DNA of 64,000 nucleotides from Sordaria brevicollis. Lineage: Eukaryota > Ascomycota > Sordariomycetes > Sordariales > Sordariaceae. Under the pieces are notes generated by a model. It saw nothing but the letters and a program-made list of their open reading frames with translations. It was not told the DNA's origin and searched no databases. Below, in pieces: positions 48,430 through 63,539 of this stretch (its first letter is position 1; every line of letters starts with the position of its first letter). A program made the position numbers and the translations under genes. Where the stretch lies: assembly GCA_033439795.1 (NCBI GenBank), contig JAUTDP010000006.1:2666001-2730000 (forward strand), read 5' to 3'.

Positions 48430-51400
48430 AACCTTATAGAAATAGGAATATTTAATAAAGAAGCGATTTATATATTTTTAAACGAACGCGGGGGAATTCT
48501 AATATTTTATTAAAATAACGGTAGGGGATTCGAAGCCTTAATAATTTATTAATATTAATCGATTCTAATATATTGGTTAAACTTTAAATTAATAAAAGAA
48601 AGAAATTATATTAATAATTATAATATAGGCCTTACTATATAGGGAATTAATTATTTCGAATTAAAAGGGTAAAGGGTAATTATTTAAAATTGAAATTTTA
48701 TTAAACGCTTTGAGATTAATAATTACCCGTGCTTTTTATTCCCTATAAATTATTCTTTATATAACGAAGATTAAATAGGAAAATAGGGTAGTTTTTATTT
48801 ACTACGTTATTTTTCTTTGTGCGTATAATTCGTTAAAAATTTTATCGATTATTTTTTTATTTTTTTAATTTAATAAGTATATTTTAGAATTAATTCTTTA
48901 ATTTTATTAGCTTTCGACCAAAAGGATTTTTATTATATCCTTCGTTTCTATTTGTATAATACCGCCGTCTTATTATATTTTTAGGAAGTTTTTAACGACT
49001 TTCGCTAATTTAATTATTTATTATTTATTTTTATTATATATATATATTCCTTCCCTAATTATTATTTCGGGTTGAATTATTTTAATTCCGAACGTTGAAT
49101 ATTTTTCTAGGAGGTTAAGAAAGTCCCGTTTCGGATTGTTTAGTGGGTTTAATTATTAAAATAATAGGGGTAGGGTAAGAAAATTATTCGTAATAATATC
49201 GTAGATTTAATCGGTTATAAAGGTTGCGCTTCCGATTTTTTCGGTCTATATTAATTTAGTAAATATTATAAAGGGGGTAAGTATATTATTAATAACGATA
49301 TAGGCGATTATATTTATTATAGGAAATTCCGTATTAATTACCGCCGATGCCGAATATGGGTCTATATTAGTAGATATTATTAGGGCGTTTACTAATACCG
49401 TTCCGAATGCGAGCGTTTTTATAATTATTGTTATAAAGGAAACGAAGAAACCGTTGTTTATAATTTCGTTAATAGAACCGAATTTTTCCTCTTTTTTAAT
49501 AATAATTACGTTTATAGTATTATTTTTAATTATTATAATTCTAGGCGTTTTATAGTCGATTCTAACGTATAGCGCGATTAGGTTATATAAATCGAAGGAA
49601 AAGGTTTTATTTATTAATAATAGTTTATAATTAACCGAAATATATAATTATTAGCCGGGGAATAGGACGTATTTATAAGAATTAATTACCTTCCTAATAT
49701 ATAATATTCTTCGGATTTTAATTTCGAATAGGAATTCTATTTAAAGGCCCTTAAATTAAATTATTAATAAATTATAATCGATATTCCTTTTATATAGCGT
49801 TATAAAATCGTTATTTAATAATACGTTAAGGGCTAATTCGTTAATAACCTATTTTAATTTAATAATTTTAAATAGGATATTTTTTTTGGTTATATTTTTG
49901 CTAGGAATGTATATTATAAAAGTAGCCTATTCTTCAACTATTATAATATCTTTACCTATATTTCCAATTTTCTTTACCGTTTTTTAATAGTATATTCCAA
50001 TTATTTAAGGAAATGCTTACCGATTATAATTTTTCTAATGCCCAAATTAATATATATCTCGGTTTTCTCGGAGGAAGGGCTAATTTATATTTAAATACGC
50101 AAATAGGTATAATTTAATAAAATATTATTAAAATTTAGGATATCGTTTATTATAAAGGTTTTTATAATTCGTAGTTTAAATAATTAGATTTTTTTTCCGG
50201 GTTTATTAATAATTATAACGTCTTCGTCGAATAAAACCGACGGGGTTTAGGGTATTTCTATTTCTTTAATTTAATATAAATAGCCGAATATTTAAGGTTC
50301 GTTTTTAATCTTACTACGGGCTATATATTCGTATTTACCGAAATATTTAAATAATATATTACGAAAATCGAAAATTTCCTTATAATACTTATAAAATCTA
50401 TCGGGGATTATACGTAGGGAAAGTATCTTTTTTATCTTTTTATACTTTATAATTCGAAATATTTTATATTTATAAGTATAATATTTTATATCGACGGTAT
50501 TAAATAAGGATAAATAATATTTATAATATATAATTGAAATATCGAAAATAATAAAGTTATAATCGGATTTTAATAATAAAATAATATTAGAATCCTCTAT
50601 TATATAATATAATCGCTAAGGGTATAGGGAATCGCGTCTCCTTTAAGCGTTGTATTCGTTACTCTTCGTATTTTCTTATAGCCGATTCGATTTATAGGAA
50701 TCGCGCGATTTATTTCGTATTTATAAATTTCGTTAGTAGAAATTACGTCGGTTATATATATCCCTAAATTAGTTTTTTATCCTAGAATTTCGTAAAGATT
50801 ACCAGTATTTTAATTCTTTTAAAAGGTTCCAATATTTTAAATTACGAGAGGAGTTTCTATATTAATTTTAGTACCTCCTTCTTTCGTTTTAACGGAGTTA
50901 TAATTTATTAAGGGGTTTAAGGAAGGTTTCCGTACTTTTATTTTTAACGGCGGTAAGGATTTAAGCGGCGCGGTTATTAATTTAAAAAACGGGCCTTAAA
51001 TATAGGTATAAGCGTTATACTTCCAAAATAATTATTTTTTTACTTTTAGTAATTTCGCGTATATATAATTAATAGTCTTTAAATTTTAACGGGGTTTAGA
51101 AATATTATTTAATTCGGTTATCGAAAGCAATTTAAATATAAATTATAATTCTTTATTAATTCGTTTATTAAGTATTTAAAATATTTATAGCGTATACGTA
51201 TTGAAATTTCTTTAGAAAATAAAATAGGTATATTAAATCGTTTTCTACGATATCCTTTATAGTAAGTTTTACTTCGGTAAAATTCTTAATTGCTATTTAA
51301 GAATCCGGAGTAAAATAAATATATAAGGCGTCGATAGCGATAAAAATTCCTCCCGCCCTAATATCGGACCGTTAGTCCGCTAATAATTTTAAATTCTATT

Positions 51401-53567
51401 AGAGTAATACTATTCTTCTAAAAAGGGTTTAAAATATTGTTATAAATATAATTATAGCGTGGTCGATAGTAATAGGGTCTTTTAAAAAAGTTTATAGGCG
51501 GTCTTTAAAAGCTTTAATATTTATTTAAATAATATTTTTACTATTTTGGACTATATTTATATCGTTAGGGTCGCCGATTTATTAAGGGTCGAAGATTTTA
51601 ATATTTTTTCTCTTTATTTTTAATTTTATATTAGGGTCGACGATATATATTAGGCCTATTTATAATTAAAAAGGGGGAGCGCTTATATTTCCTTAATATA
51701 ATAGGGTAATAAGGACCGGTTAAAGGTATCCGCTTAAATATAGTAATAAAGTAAATCTTCTAACGGTTTGGGTAAGCGTATTATTATTCTTTAATTATAT
51801 ACCGCTTAAAATAGTTTATATTATATTATAATTTATACCGGGTTACGTAATAAAGGGAGCGGTTATTTATTATTATTAAATTATTTAATTAGCTTATTAA
51901 AGTAGTAATACCGTTATTTATTAAGGATTATTATTTATTATAGTTTAAATAGCGGTTAGTACGTTAATAGTAGTATTGGTTTAATCGATGGCGTTTTGGA
52001 AGTCCGTTATTAAAATATTTGTATTTCCGGTATTTATTTAGGCTATATTTATTATAGGGGGGTTAAAAAAACGAAACGATATTATTTTATTACTAAGTAA
52101 GGTTTTTATTTACGTTGTAAGGTTAAAGATAATTATTTAATTTAAAGGTTAATAAATTTTGAAAATCGGTATATTAATAAGTAAAGAATTTTAGAAGGCT
52201 ATATTAATAATTGGGTTGAATAGTAACCTTAATTATTTTAAAGAGCTTTTTTAACCGGTATTAATATTAAGAAGAGGGGTTTATTAATTAAAGTTCGTAG
52301 TATTAGTAAATAAAATTAAAGGGTTATTGAAGGCTAGGTTATTATTTCCTTACTTTTAAATTAATATAAATTACCTTCCGTTTTATTTTATAAATTGCTT
52401 TAAGGGCGACCCTAATATAATTAATTTTAATAACAATTTTAAAGAGGATTATAAACTCTTAGGGTTAAAAAGAAAGTTTAATAATAATATATTAATTTAT
52501 TAAAATTAGGGGTTAAAGTTTTATTTAAAAGTATTGACGCTATCCTTTATATTTATTATATTATCCTTAAAATTCTCCAATTCGTTTACTAAGGTCGAAT
52601 AATTACTAATTATTTCCTTTTTAATATTTTTAAAATTAAATATTAATATAGCGTAATTATTTAAGAAATTTATTTTAAAATAATTAATAGTATTTTTATT
52701 TATCCCTAGAAATTTCGGCCGGATTTATAATTATACGTTATTAGGAGCCGGGTTAGACGCGGGTACCTTACCGCGTATCTTTTATAATAGGGGTGGCGGC
52801 TATTTATTAAGTTCGTCTTTTAAAAATTCGTTAAATTCGTTAATCGCGAGTATTATTATTATTGCCTAAGGATTTTTAATAGCTATTTATATTTGTAATT
52901 TTATTACTCTAGTTGTAATGGGTGGTAGTGCGTTCTTAATTGGGGATACGAATTTATTATTTAAAAACGGGTTCGATACCGACGATAATTCGGATATTTT
53001 ATTATTAGAAGGGAGGGAAGTATTAATAGCGTCGTTTAATAATAGCGGCGGTAAAAGGCTTCCCGTCGGGTTAGGAAATAGCGCCGGATCGGGGAGTAGT
53101 AGCGCTCCGCTTATATTATCGGATACTATAAGATTTTTTAAATTCTATTTATCGTATCGAATTAATTTAAATAGCGTTCGATTACTTTGGATCGGGATTT
53201 TACCGTAGGGTTATTTATTAAAGCCGTCGGTAAAGGTTATTTAAAGAGAAGGGAAGAGAAGGGACTATAGAAAGGTTAAAAATATTTATCCGTTTGGAGA
53301 GAAGATAATAGAAAGGTTGAGAGTATAGGGTAGTTTTTTTTTTTTTCAAAGTCTTTACGACGCCCCGTATTCGAATAGTTTTTAAAATGTTTAAAGAGAG
53401 AGATAATCGAGGGGTCGTTACGCTAGCGAGTTAGCGTAAAGGATTTATCGATTTAATGATGTATAAATAACGTTAATTAAATAGGTCGTTGTATTTAATA
53501 TTATCGATCTTATCGGTCGATTGGTTTAGTACGTCGTCGCTGCGATCTTTTAATTGCAGTTACTATT

Positions 53568-53804
53568 TGATGCGGGACTACCTAGTATTTAATAAAAGAT
53601 TGTATTATAAAGAATAATGCCTTCTAAAAAGGTTTTAAAAAACGGTTATTATTTAGAGGAGGTTATATCCTTATAATTAACCGTTATTTTATTAGGCATG
53701 TCTAAGAATGAAGGAGAGCCCGGTAGGCAAGTGCCTGCCGGAACGAGGAAGGTCTATAACCTTCTCCTCTGGAAATCTATAATAATTACATAGGGCCGGT
53801 ATCA
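53568..53804 (-). repeat. Right LTR of third gypsy element
   Basis: 237 bp; the half towards 53804 keeps GGCATGTCTAAGAATG and GCAAGTGCCTGCCGG, which the left copy has lost to C-to-T and G-to-A changes. It is followed by ATTAT. Confidence 0.93.
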
Positions 53805-56011
53805 ATTATATTTCGTTATAAGGAAATATTAAAAAAAATAAAATTTAAAGCTTAAATAATATAATTATATAATTTATAAACTAAAACCGTAGGAAAAAAC
53901 CGTAGAAACGTATTATAATATATATATAAGAGATTGTAGGGATATATTATAATTTATATATAGGGGATTAAAAGGGCGTATTATAATTTATATATAAAAA
54001 ACGGATTAAATTCGGGCGAACCGTTAATTACGCTATATTCCTTTAGAGCTTCGCTTAATTCTCGTTAATATTAAGTTCGAAATTTTATTAAATTTAAAAT
54101 TTGGTTTATACGGGTATTTAGTATAAAAATTTTAAATATTATTTATATTAATTTAGAAATCCTCTACGGAATATTAATCCGGCGGGTAAAGTCGGGGCTA
54201 TTTAATTTTATAGAATAATTTACCCTTTAAAAATTATATAAAATTGAAAATACGTTCGAAATGTTATTTTTCCTTATTAAATATCGTTTTAAAAACGATA
54301 ACGCCCTTTATTTATTAATCGAAAATTTTATTAAAAGTTTTTTAATTGGGTAAACCCTTTTAATAAAATTAGACGAAGGAAATATAGAAAATAAAGAAGA
54401 TTTTATATATTGCGTTTATAATAAGGGTAATTACCCGGCGGTATATTTTTTTAACGACGAATAGGTTTATTTATTTATTAATTAATTTAAGGAATAGGTA
54501 GTCCTAATTTTAATATTTAATATTAATTTAAATTTTATCCCCGATTATATACTTTAGGGCGTTTAATTTATAAACGTTAATATAATACTTTTATTTCTTT
54601 TAAATTTCTTTTATAAATAGGTAAACCTTAATAATAATATAATTTACGCGCTCTTTAATTACCCGAACGTCGAATAATTCTTAATATTATACCGGCGATA
54701 TAGGGGCGTTACGACGTTAAAAGGGTTTAATACCTATTTTTAAGTATTAGTTATAATTAATAAAGAATAAAGAGAGGTTTATAATTTTTAAAACGTAATT
54801 ATTCGCTACGAATTCGGTAAAGGGTAATTAAATAAATTAATTATTTTAATAATAAGAATAGAAAGCGCGTAAATATTATTTAATATAAACGTTTATAATT
54901 TCTATTTAGTTATTAATTTTTAAGTAAATAGATAAAGAGAGTTTTTATTAAACGCCGAAGAATCGATAAAATTCTTATTAAAAGGTAACGATAAATTAAA
55001 AGCTATAATTAGAAATAATAAAATTAAGAGTATTATATAAATAGTAAATTTCGCGGAGGAAAACGTTAATAACTCTTTTAACGATTAAATTATAAATAGG
55101 GATATAATATTATATTTTCGTTAAATAGTTAATAATTATTATAATATAAATATACGTCCTTTCGCCGTTTTTAATTTCGGGAAGGGGGCCGATAAAATTT
55201 ATTAAAAAGTTAAATTATTAGCGAAATAGGACCGATATAAATTCGAATAGATTTAGGGGTATAAATTTAAAATTTTTAACCCGGGCGTAAAAATAATAAT
55301 TTTAAACGAAGGTAATTACGTCCTTAAATAAATTAAATTAAATATAAATCCGTTGGATAAAATTATAAATTTTAAAATAATTTAGGTAATTATTAAGCGT
55401 TAAATTGTAAGTATATTAAAGAATTTGGAAGCGAATTTCGTTATAAAGGGGGATAAAAACCCGTTTATTAATTAAAATCCGGCCGTAAAGGATTTTGTAA
55501 TTTATTATAATAATTCCTACGAATTTCCTAATATATTTAAAGAATTTTTTATAATTAAAATCTTAAAAGTAAATAATAATTATAAAGGAATTAGATAAAG
55601 CGAAGTAAATAACGTCGATATAATTATTAATTAATAATTCGGTATTAAAGATTAAGAATTTTATAAATTATTTATCGTCGTTATTATTATTATTATTAGG
55701 GTTTAATTCTTCGATTTAATTTTCCTTCGGTAATAAAGTATATATATAATTCGTTATTTAATCGTCGCCAAAATTATATTTATCCGTTAGAATATTTCCG
55801 GGTAATTAGGAAAAAGCGTCGGGGACGGCTATATAAACGCCTAAATAATATATAATTTTAAAATAAAAATCGCTAAAGAATTCGGATTATTAAATTTATT
55901 ATTAATTAAAGAATTTCGTTATTATAAAATATTAAAGGCTTTTATAATTAATAATAATTTCGATAGCGTTTTTAATTCTTTAAAATTCGGGGCGCTATTT
56001 TTCGAAGGTTT

Positions 56012-56072
56012 TAACGATAACGAAGAATTCTTTATTATAAATTTTATAATTATATTCGGCCGGGGAATATTT
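56012..56072 (-). pseudogene. Degraded gypsy RNase H segment of second element
   Basis: The minus-strand frame reads KYSPAEYNYKIYNKEFFVIV, the conserved S(R/K)K-x-x-PAE-x-NY-x-I-(H/Y)-x-KE segment of gypsy RNase H. An upstream stretch with VIKIDVSD matches the strand holding the first catalytic Asp. Confidence 0.8.
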
Positions 56073-56594
56073 AAACGAAAAGAAGGCGATAAAGTAGCGT
56101 TTCCTTTCCTTATTAATTTAAGAAAAAATACCGCCGGACGCCTAATCCGAAACGTCGATTTTAATAACGGTTTAATATTTAGAGTAATAATATATAAGGA
56201 TAAAGGCCGAAATAAAAGCGTTTTTTAAGCGTTTAAATATTATAATTATAATTTTAAATATAGGGTTAACCTATTTATTATAAAATATAAGGGTTATAAA
56301 GGGTTGGGCGATTTTAAAAAAACCTTTAATAAATTTACGGTAAAAATTCGCGAAATTAATAAAACGTTAAAAATCCTTTAAAATTTCTAGGACGCCTTAA
56401 TCGACGATAGTATTAATTTTTTCGGAATTTATATATAAACCGTCGTAAAAAATAATAAGCCCTAAATATTTTATTTTATATTTATAAAATTCGTACTTCT
56501 AAATATCGATAATTAAACCTATTTTTATAAATTTCTTTATAATATTTTCGAAATAACGTTTATATTCTATTTTAATCCTATTATAAATAAATAT

Positions 56595-56606
56595 ATTATC
56601 GAAATA
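56595..56606 (-). other. Degraded RT catalytic box of second element
   Basis: The minus strand reads YFDN followed by IFIYNR, the gypsy YxDD-IFIYS pattern. It confirms the minus orientation. Confidence 0.75.
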
Positions 56607-59600
56607 AATTATAACGTATTTATTTAAAATATTAAATAGGATATAATTAATATAATATTAAAATAATATTAATATATTTATTATACCGAAATTTGTAATA
56701 AAATATTCGAAAAAATTAAATTTAATAATAAATATAATCTTCTATTCGTCGCCTTCGGCGATACGTAAATAATTAAAAATTGTAATAATATCGAATTTAC
56801 TAAATTACTTCGCTTTATAGAGGGAATTAATCGTTTTATAAATAAAAGGAATAAAATACTTATTTTTTATTATAATATTATTTAACCTATAATAATTAAT
56901 ATAAATTTGTACGTTACCCCTTAGTTTTCAAGCTAAAAATATAAAAGTAACCGTAAAAAATAAATTTAAACGGATAAAATTAGAAATTAAATAATTATTT
57001 AAATATTTACGTACGATATAAAATTCTTTTTAAAATATAAGGCGTAAGTAATAATATAAAGGGGTTTAACTAAGGATAAAATCAATTTTATAATCGAAAG
57101 GGCGGTAAAGCGGTATTATCTTTATAATTTCGGGGTTAAAAGCTTTTTAAAAGTAATAAAAGTATTTTAATAAAACTTCGATAATTTTTATATAAATAAG
57201 TATTAATTTTCTATTAATATATTTCTAAATATTTTCTACCGAAATAGTTTAAAATTATAATTATTCTACTATTTAATTCTAATAATTAATTAAGGATTAA
57301 TAAAAAGGGATAAATATAAATTAGCCGGCGAAGATTATACGAAATATAATATTATTAAAGTCGTTAAAGGTTTAATTAAAATTTTCGGGGTCGGGGTCGA
57401 AGAGTGGGATTATAACCGTCGGCGAATTACCGTCGGTATTAGAAAAAAGTATTATAATTTCGGTAAAACGGTAAAATTAATCGGGAATATATTTAAAGAT
57501 TTCTATATTGGGTTTTTTGTACGTTAGGATAAAATTGGAGGTAAATAATAAGCGGATAATTACGTTATACGGTTAATTATAATTATTCGGGCGGGAATAA
57601 GTCTTTAAAGCGTAATAGGGGGAAATAAAACGGTAACGAAATTTTTATAATTTAATAAAAGGTTAAATTAAATTTCGGGGTACGGGCTTAATTTTTAATA
57701 ATATTCGAAGGGCTATAATTAATAAGGAAAAATCTAATATATTTTTAACGGAGGGTAAAAGAAATAAAAGCGTTTTTTTAATAATAAAGCCGGGGAGATT
57801 TATAATATTTTATAATTAATTTATAGTAAAATTATACCTTTTTAATTAAAGGAAGCTAAGGATAATATTAAAATTATTAAGAGGCTAAACGAAGAGAATA
57901 AAATAATTTATAAAAAAATTAATAAAATAAAATATAATATAAATATAAAAAATAAAACTTCCTTTACGACCGTCGATTAAACGGAAGGTATAAAGACGGT
58001 AAAAAAGTATTAAAGGGAGAATATAACGTTATATAAAAGAAGAATTAATAAAGCTTATTAGCGAATATTTAAAATCGATTATTATAAAATATAACGTTTC
58101 GGGGGCGTTATTAAAGCGAATAGAATTTAAAAAAGAGAAATTAGTATTTAATCTTATAAAATATAAATATAAATCTTTTAATTCCTTTATATTACGCTTT
58201 TAACGGCGATTTTTATTAAAAATTAGGCTTTTCCTACTTTAAGCGTCGGCGTCGAAATTAAAGCGTTTTAAACAAGAGTAGAGGTTTAAATTTTATATTT
58301 TACTTTAATTATATAAATTATAGTATAATAACCGGCCCCGCTATAATATATATATAAATTTTCTACTTTACGGCGGGCTTATTCCTTCGTAGAAATAGGG
58401 CTATTAAATTTCCCTATAGGGGTAAAAATTTTATTAAAGATTATAAAATTATTAATAAATTAGGTAGGAGTAAACGGCGAAACGTTAATATAATAATTAA
58501 TGTTTAATAAATTAGTAATAAATTTATAGAGGAGGTTTATTTAACTTTCGAAATCGTTAAAGGTTAAATAATTAATACCGGTAACGTTAATAAAGGTATC
58601 CTAAAAGCGTTTATTAATTTTCAATTTAAAGGCGTTAATATAATAGCGAATATTAAATTCGTAGGAATTAGCGAATTTAATAAATATAAAAATAAAATTG
58701 GCGAAAAGAAGGGTATTCTATTATAAGCGGTTTATTTTTTAAATTACTTTAATATAAATATTAAAGGTAATATAATACGGGTCGAATTATTTAAAGAAAT
58801 TTTAAAAATTAATAAAGCCCGCGGATTAAATAATAGAATTTTAAGGGAAGGCCGTAACCGTATCGACTTTAAAGCGAATATATATAAAAATATTACCGGA
58901 AAGGTATTAAAAAATATAAAGGATCCGGTCGGTAAATATTAAATAAATAGCGTAATTAATAGCAAATTTAATATTAATAAAAAACTTCTAATTAATATAT
59001 TCCTCTTATTATTTTGTAAAGGAACGTTTAGCGCCGGTAAAAATAAAGGGTTCGACGCCGCGGGTACGGCTAAATAGGGAGGGGGATAAAAAAAGAAAAA
59101 CGATAAATAGGGGTTAAAAATTAATTTAATTAATAATATATTAACGAATTTAGGACGTAATTTTAATAATATATTAATTAATTTTAAATTAAATAATATT
59201 AATTCGTTAATCGATTATATTAGCCCAAATAATTTAAAAACGGATAGTAGTTTCGAATTCGAAAACGTAGAAGAGGGTTTAATCGGTCTACCTTTATATT
59301 TTAATAATTTTTTAAACGAATTCGGTAATACAGCCGCGAAATTAAATCTCAGAATAGGAAACTATATCGAAATTTATCGTAATTTAAATTTAGGCGTTAT
59401 AAATACGGTTTTAAGCGTAATTAAATTAAGCTTTAATAATATCGAAATAAATATAAAATTAAAAGAAGAATTCAGGATTTACCTTTATAATATTTATAAA
59501 ATAAAAAAAGTTATTCTATAGGTTATAAATAATAATATTAATATAAAATTAATTACAAAAAAGAAAAAAATTAATAACGAAGGCCTATTATTCGCCGTTA

Positions 59601-59899
59601 GAATTAGGGCCCGGGGTATTTATATTAAACGTTTCGGGGCTATTTAAATTTATAATTAAGATTGGATTTAGGTTTAAACGGGCGTAAAAGTAGAAAAAAA
59701 TTAATAATACTTAATTATAAAGTTAGCGAAAGGTTAGTAATATTCGGTCGAAGTAGTAATTAATAAAAAGGATAAAGGATTTCGTAGAAAAGGGCTCGAT
59801 AAGGCTTAATTAAAAAAAATCGGCATTATTTTTATAAATTAGTTAAAGCGAAACGTTTAATAAACGCTAGGTTATTAATTATAAAAAAGTATAATAAAT

Positions 59900-60103
59900 T
59901 ATTATAATACCGATTTAATAGAAGTTTAGAGAAGATGTATTATTATACGAAGAGGAAAAGATCGAAAGAGAGTAATGAAAATTCTATTCTCGGATTATAT
60001 ATATAAGTGAGGTAGAAATATAATTGTAGGTACGATTATACTCCGCTGGTAGTTCGGTACTAAGACGCCTAGGGAGCGTTGCCGACAATTTGGTACCGTA
60101 ATA
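59900..60103 (-). repeat. Right LTR of second gypsy element
   Basis: 204 bp; its start is heavily mutated (TATTATAATACCGATTTAAT) and its last 60 bases are nearly unmutated relative to the left copy. It is followed by CGGCC. Confidence 0.92.
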
Positions 60104-63100
60104 CGGCCGTAATATAATAGGAACCGTTAATAAATAAATATTAGGTTTTAAAGGCGGGTAAAATTAAATAAATATTTTCGAATAAAGTAAATTTTCTTTC
60201 CAATTTGGCTTTTATAAAATGAATATTAAAATCGGTATTATAGCCGTTAAAATTATTAATTAAATTAAATCGATAGGTTTCGGCTTTCTATTCGATATAT
60301 TTAATAAAATTATCGGTCGTTATATTATAGGACGGTTTTTAAATTAATTAATATAGATTAGGGTAAATAGTGAATTAAATACGGGAATTAATACTAAGGG
60401 CGTCGTTATTTTTAAATTCGCAATTCTAATATAGGATTTAGAAAATTATAACGCAAATTGGTTTATTAATAATATAATCTTCGTATAAATATTTAATAGA
60501 ATCGAATTTAATTAAGATTTAATTTTTCATCGGTTTAAAGTAGGCGATTAAAGTGGTTTTTTAAATATTTAAGTCGACCTTATAGGTTATTCGCTATTGG
60601 GGATTTAATTAGGTTATTTATTAGATTTTAATTATTCTATAGAATAATTCTTTGAAATTGAAGTGTAAATATTTAATATAAGCCGGGGTTATAGCGTTCG
60701 ATATAATAAATTCGAAAAATAAATAGACCGATTTATAATAAATATCCCCTTTATAAATATAATATTTATAGCCTTAATATTTAGATTTAAGTATATTAAA
60801 GTAAAAAAAACCGGTTTATTTAGTTTTCTATCCTTAAAGATTTCCGCTAAAATTATTATAATTAAAAACGCTATTAAAATTAGTAGCGAATTTAATAGCG
60901 ATTTAATTTAGGGTTTAAACGTTATTATTAATAGTTATTATTATTATAATTTAGATTATAATAATAAATTCGGCTTTGCCGAATTAATTTTGCTAATTTT
61001 TATTTTAGTTTTAACCGGTAAATTGGTTTTAAAATTGGTTTTCCCTTTGGTTTTAACCTTAAGTTTAACCGCGTCCTTAAGATTAGGAATTGCCATTACT
61101 TTAATTATAAGGGCTTATTTAGGATATAGGGTTAAAAAATCTTACTTTGGGGTCGAAATTCGAATTAAATTATTTTATATTTCGTTTAAATATAATTTAA
61201 ACGGTATTAATTAAAAGTATTATAAATTTAGGGATTTAGTTAATTATTTTCGATAAGAAAGTTATTAAATTTAATAATAATATTTAAAGTATTTAAAACC
61301 GTAATTAATTCGGTTTAATTAAAACGTTCGGTAGGTTTTAAATTAATTATTAATAATTATTATAAAAAATTTCTAATATTATATTTAGTAAATAATTATT
61401 AAAAAGACGTATTAAATTAATTAAAGGAGGATAAAAATTTCGAAAGGGGTTACGAAATTGGGATAGAATTTTTTCCTTTTTTTTATTAATTTAATAGGGT
61501 AAAGATAAGGTAAAAGTAATTTTATATTAATTTTTTATTTTTTTTTTTAAATTCTTTATTACGTTAGCTCCTTTTTTGCTTTTATTTTTCGATTTATTAA
61601 ATTCCATTTTATAAAATTTAAATTAGGGATGAAAATTATTTTGAGGGAAGAACGGTTTTATAACGGATTGGTTTCGGTATCGAATAGCGTTTTCGTTATT
61701 TGTAACCGATTTTACGGTTATTCGAAAATTTAAACCGGTATTTTCCGTCGGCTTATTTTTAAAATTACCTTTTTAATAAAATTTTTCGGCTAGGTTTAGA
61801 CCGAGTAAATTAACGGTTTAGTCTTTTTAAAATAAGGGAGAATTTAATTATTAGGGTTCTTACTATATATAATTATTAATTTAAATTAATAAAGGAGGGG
61901 ATGGGGTATTAATTTATATAGGAGATAAATTGCTTTAAATTGGTTGTAACTTATAATAAACCTTAAAATCTTCTACATAATTTTAAAAGTTTTTTATTAA
62001 TATAAAAGATTAAATAAATACCCTTTACGGATTTAAATTAAATTATATTATAGCCGGTATATTAAGGGTATTTAGGAATTTTTTATTATTTATATTAATT
62101 CGAAATAGGGTATATATTAATAATAATTATAATATATAAAAAGGCTCCCGAAATAAATATATTAAGGATTAAGTTTCCTATATTATTATATAACGCGTTT
62201 CGTTTTAATATTTAATTCGCAATTTAATAAAATTAGGTAATTATAAATATAAAATATTTTTTAACCCGGGGGTTATATTAAGGATGAATTTAAATTTAAT
62301 ATATTAATATCTTTTTATTTCGGGGCGGATTTTAATATTCGAAATATTAACGGCGGCGGTAATTTAATTACGCTTTTCTAATTCGGGCTAAGTTTTAAAT
62401 TTGGGTCCGGTATTAATTTTACGATTAATTGCGGTAAAATAACGTCGAATTCCTATAAAAAACGAAATTAAATACTTCTCCGATTCGAATTAGGTATTAA
62501 TTTAAAAATTAATATCGGTAAAAAGACGACGACTTCCTATAGGAAATAAAGTCTAATATTTTTTTAATTCGGTTCGAATTTTAATTTAATAATTAACGTT
62601 AGTAAAAGAATATTAAATTCTTAAAGGAAATAAAGTTCGATACCTTTTTATTTAAATTTTAATTGCTTATAGTAAATTAAATATAAATTTATCGCTTAAA
62701 ATAGTATAAGGGTCGTCTTTATCGGTTTTTAAGCCGGCGTTTATTTCGCTTTTAAAAGTAGAAATATTTATTTTATTTAAAGAAGGTAACGGGTTATAGG
62801 GGTAATATAAATTGGAATTTAATATAAGTAAATATTATAAATTTATAATAATTGCGTATTTTATATATAATATTTAATTTTATATATATTCGGGTTTTAA
62901 AACGTCGTAATAAAAAAAAACGAAGTAATTACTAAATTTATAATTGGGTTTTATACTATCGTTATTATTTTGGGAAAATAAATCGTTTTAATTATTAAAT
63001 TAATTAAAAGAATTTTAAATATTAAGCGTAAGTAGGACGAATTTTTATATTTATTATAATTCGATTTAGGGAAATATAATAAGGGATTAATCGTTTTAAA

Positions 63101-63539
63101 TAAATTTAATAATTTATTTAAAAAAGCTTTTAAAGATATAATAATTTAAACTTTAATAAATTAAATATAGGAATAATATTATTAACCGTTTTATAATTCG
63201 AATCGATATTAATAATATTAATTCGGTATTTAAAAATTATAATAAAGAGTCGATAACCGCTTTAAATTATCTTTTTGAATTATTTAACGCGATTCGGTAT
63301 TATAACGTTGCCGGATTCGTATAAATAAAGTCCGATATATATTAAAAGTCCTATTAGATTATAGGGTTTTTAGGGTTGAATATAAGTATTAATAATTAAT
63401 AAAATAGGATGAAAAATAATAACGACGCGAAATGGGGCTAAGTTAAGGCGTTAAAAGACTCTTCGGGTTGGGTATCCGCTGCGAAGTTTCTAAAAGAAAG
63501 GAAGAATATTAATAATTAAAATTATTATTAGGTATTATT

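Larger units (their letters stand above)
45506..53804 (-). mobile_element. Third Ty3/gypsy element, innermost
   Basis: The LTRs at 45506-45742 and 53568-53804 are 237 bp each (TGATGCGGGAC ... GGCCGGTATCA), with a perfect ATTAT duplication (45501-45505 and 53805-53809). The 8.3 kb element reads on the minus strand: RT box FIDN-IIIFS at 48418-48429, integrase region below it (about 46000-47800), gag-protease region above it (about 49500-53400). It is RIP-inactivated. It is the youngest of the three gypsy insertions because it is the innermost. Confidence 0.9.
43929..60103 (-). mobile_element. Second Ty3/gypsy element, inserted in the outer one
   Basis: The 204 bp LTRs at 43929-44132 and 59900-60103 and a perfect CGGCC duplication (43924-43928 and 60104-60108) define it. 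Its own interior (44133-45505 plus 53810-59899, about 7.5 kb) reads on the minus strand. An RT box YFDN lies at 56595-56606 and an RNase H stretch (KYSPAEYNYKIYNKEFFVIV) around 56012-56072. The gag part would lie at about 58000-59800. The sequence right of 44132 is G-rich on the minus strand, fitting a polypurine tract. All frames are RIP-interrupted. The third element sits near its 3' end. Confidence 0.9.

Noticed and set aside
52918..53208. 96-residue plus-strand frame, Gly/Ser-rich
   Set aside because: Antisense to the gag-leader region of the third gypsy element; no supporting motif or context.
60990..61214. 74-residue plus-strand frame
   Set aside because: Lies in RIP-mutated interior of the outer gypsy element, opposite to its coding strand.
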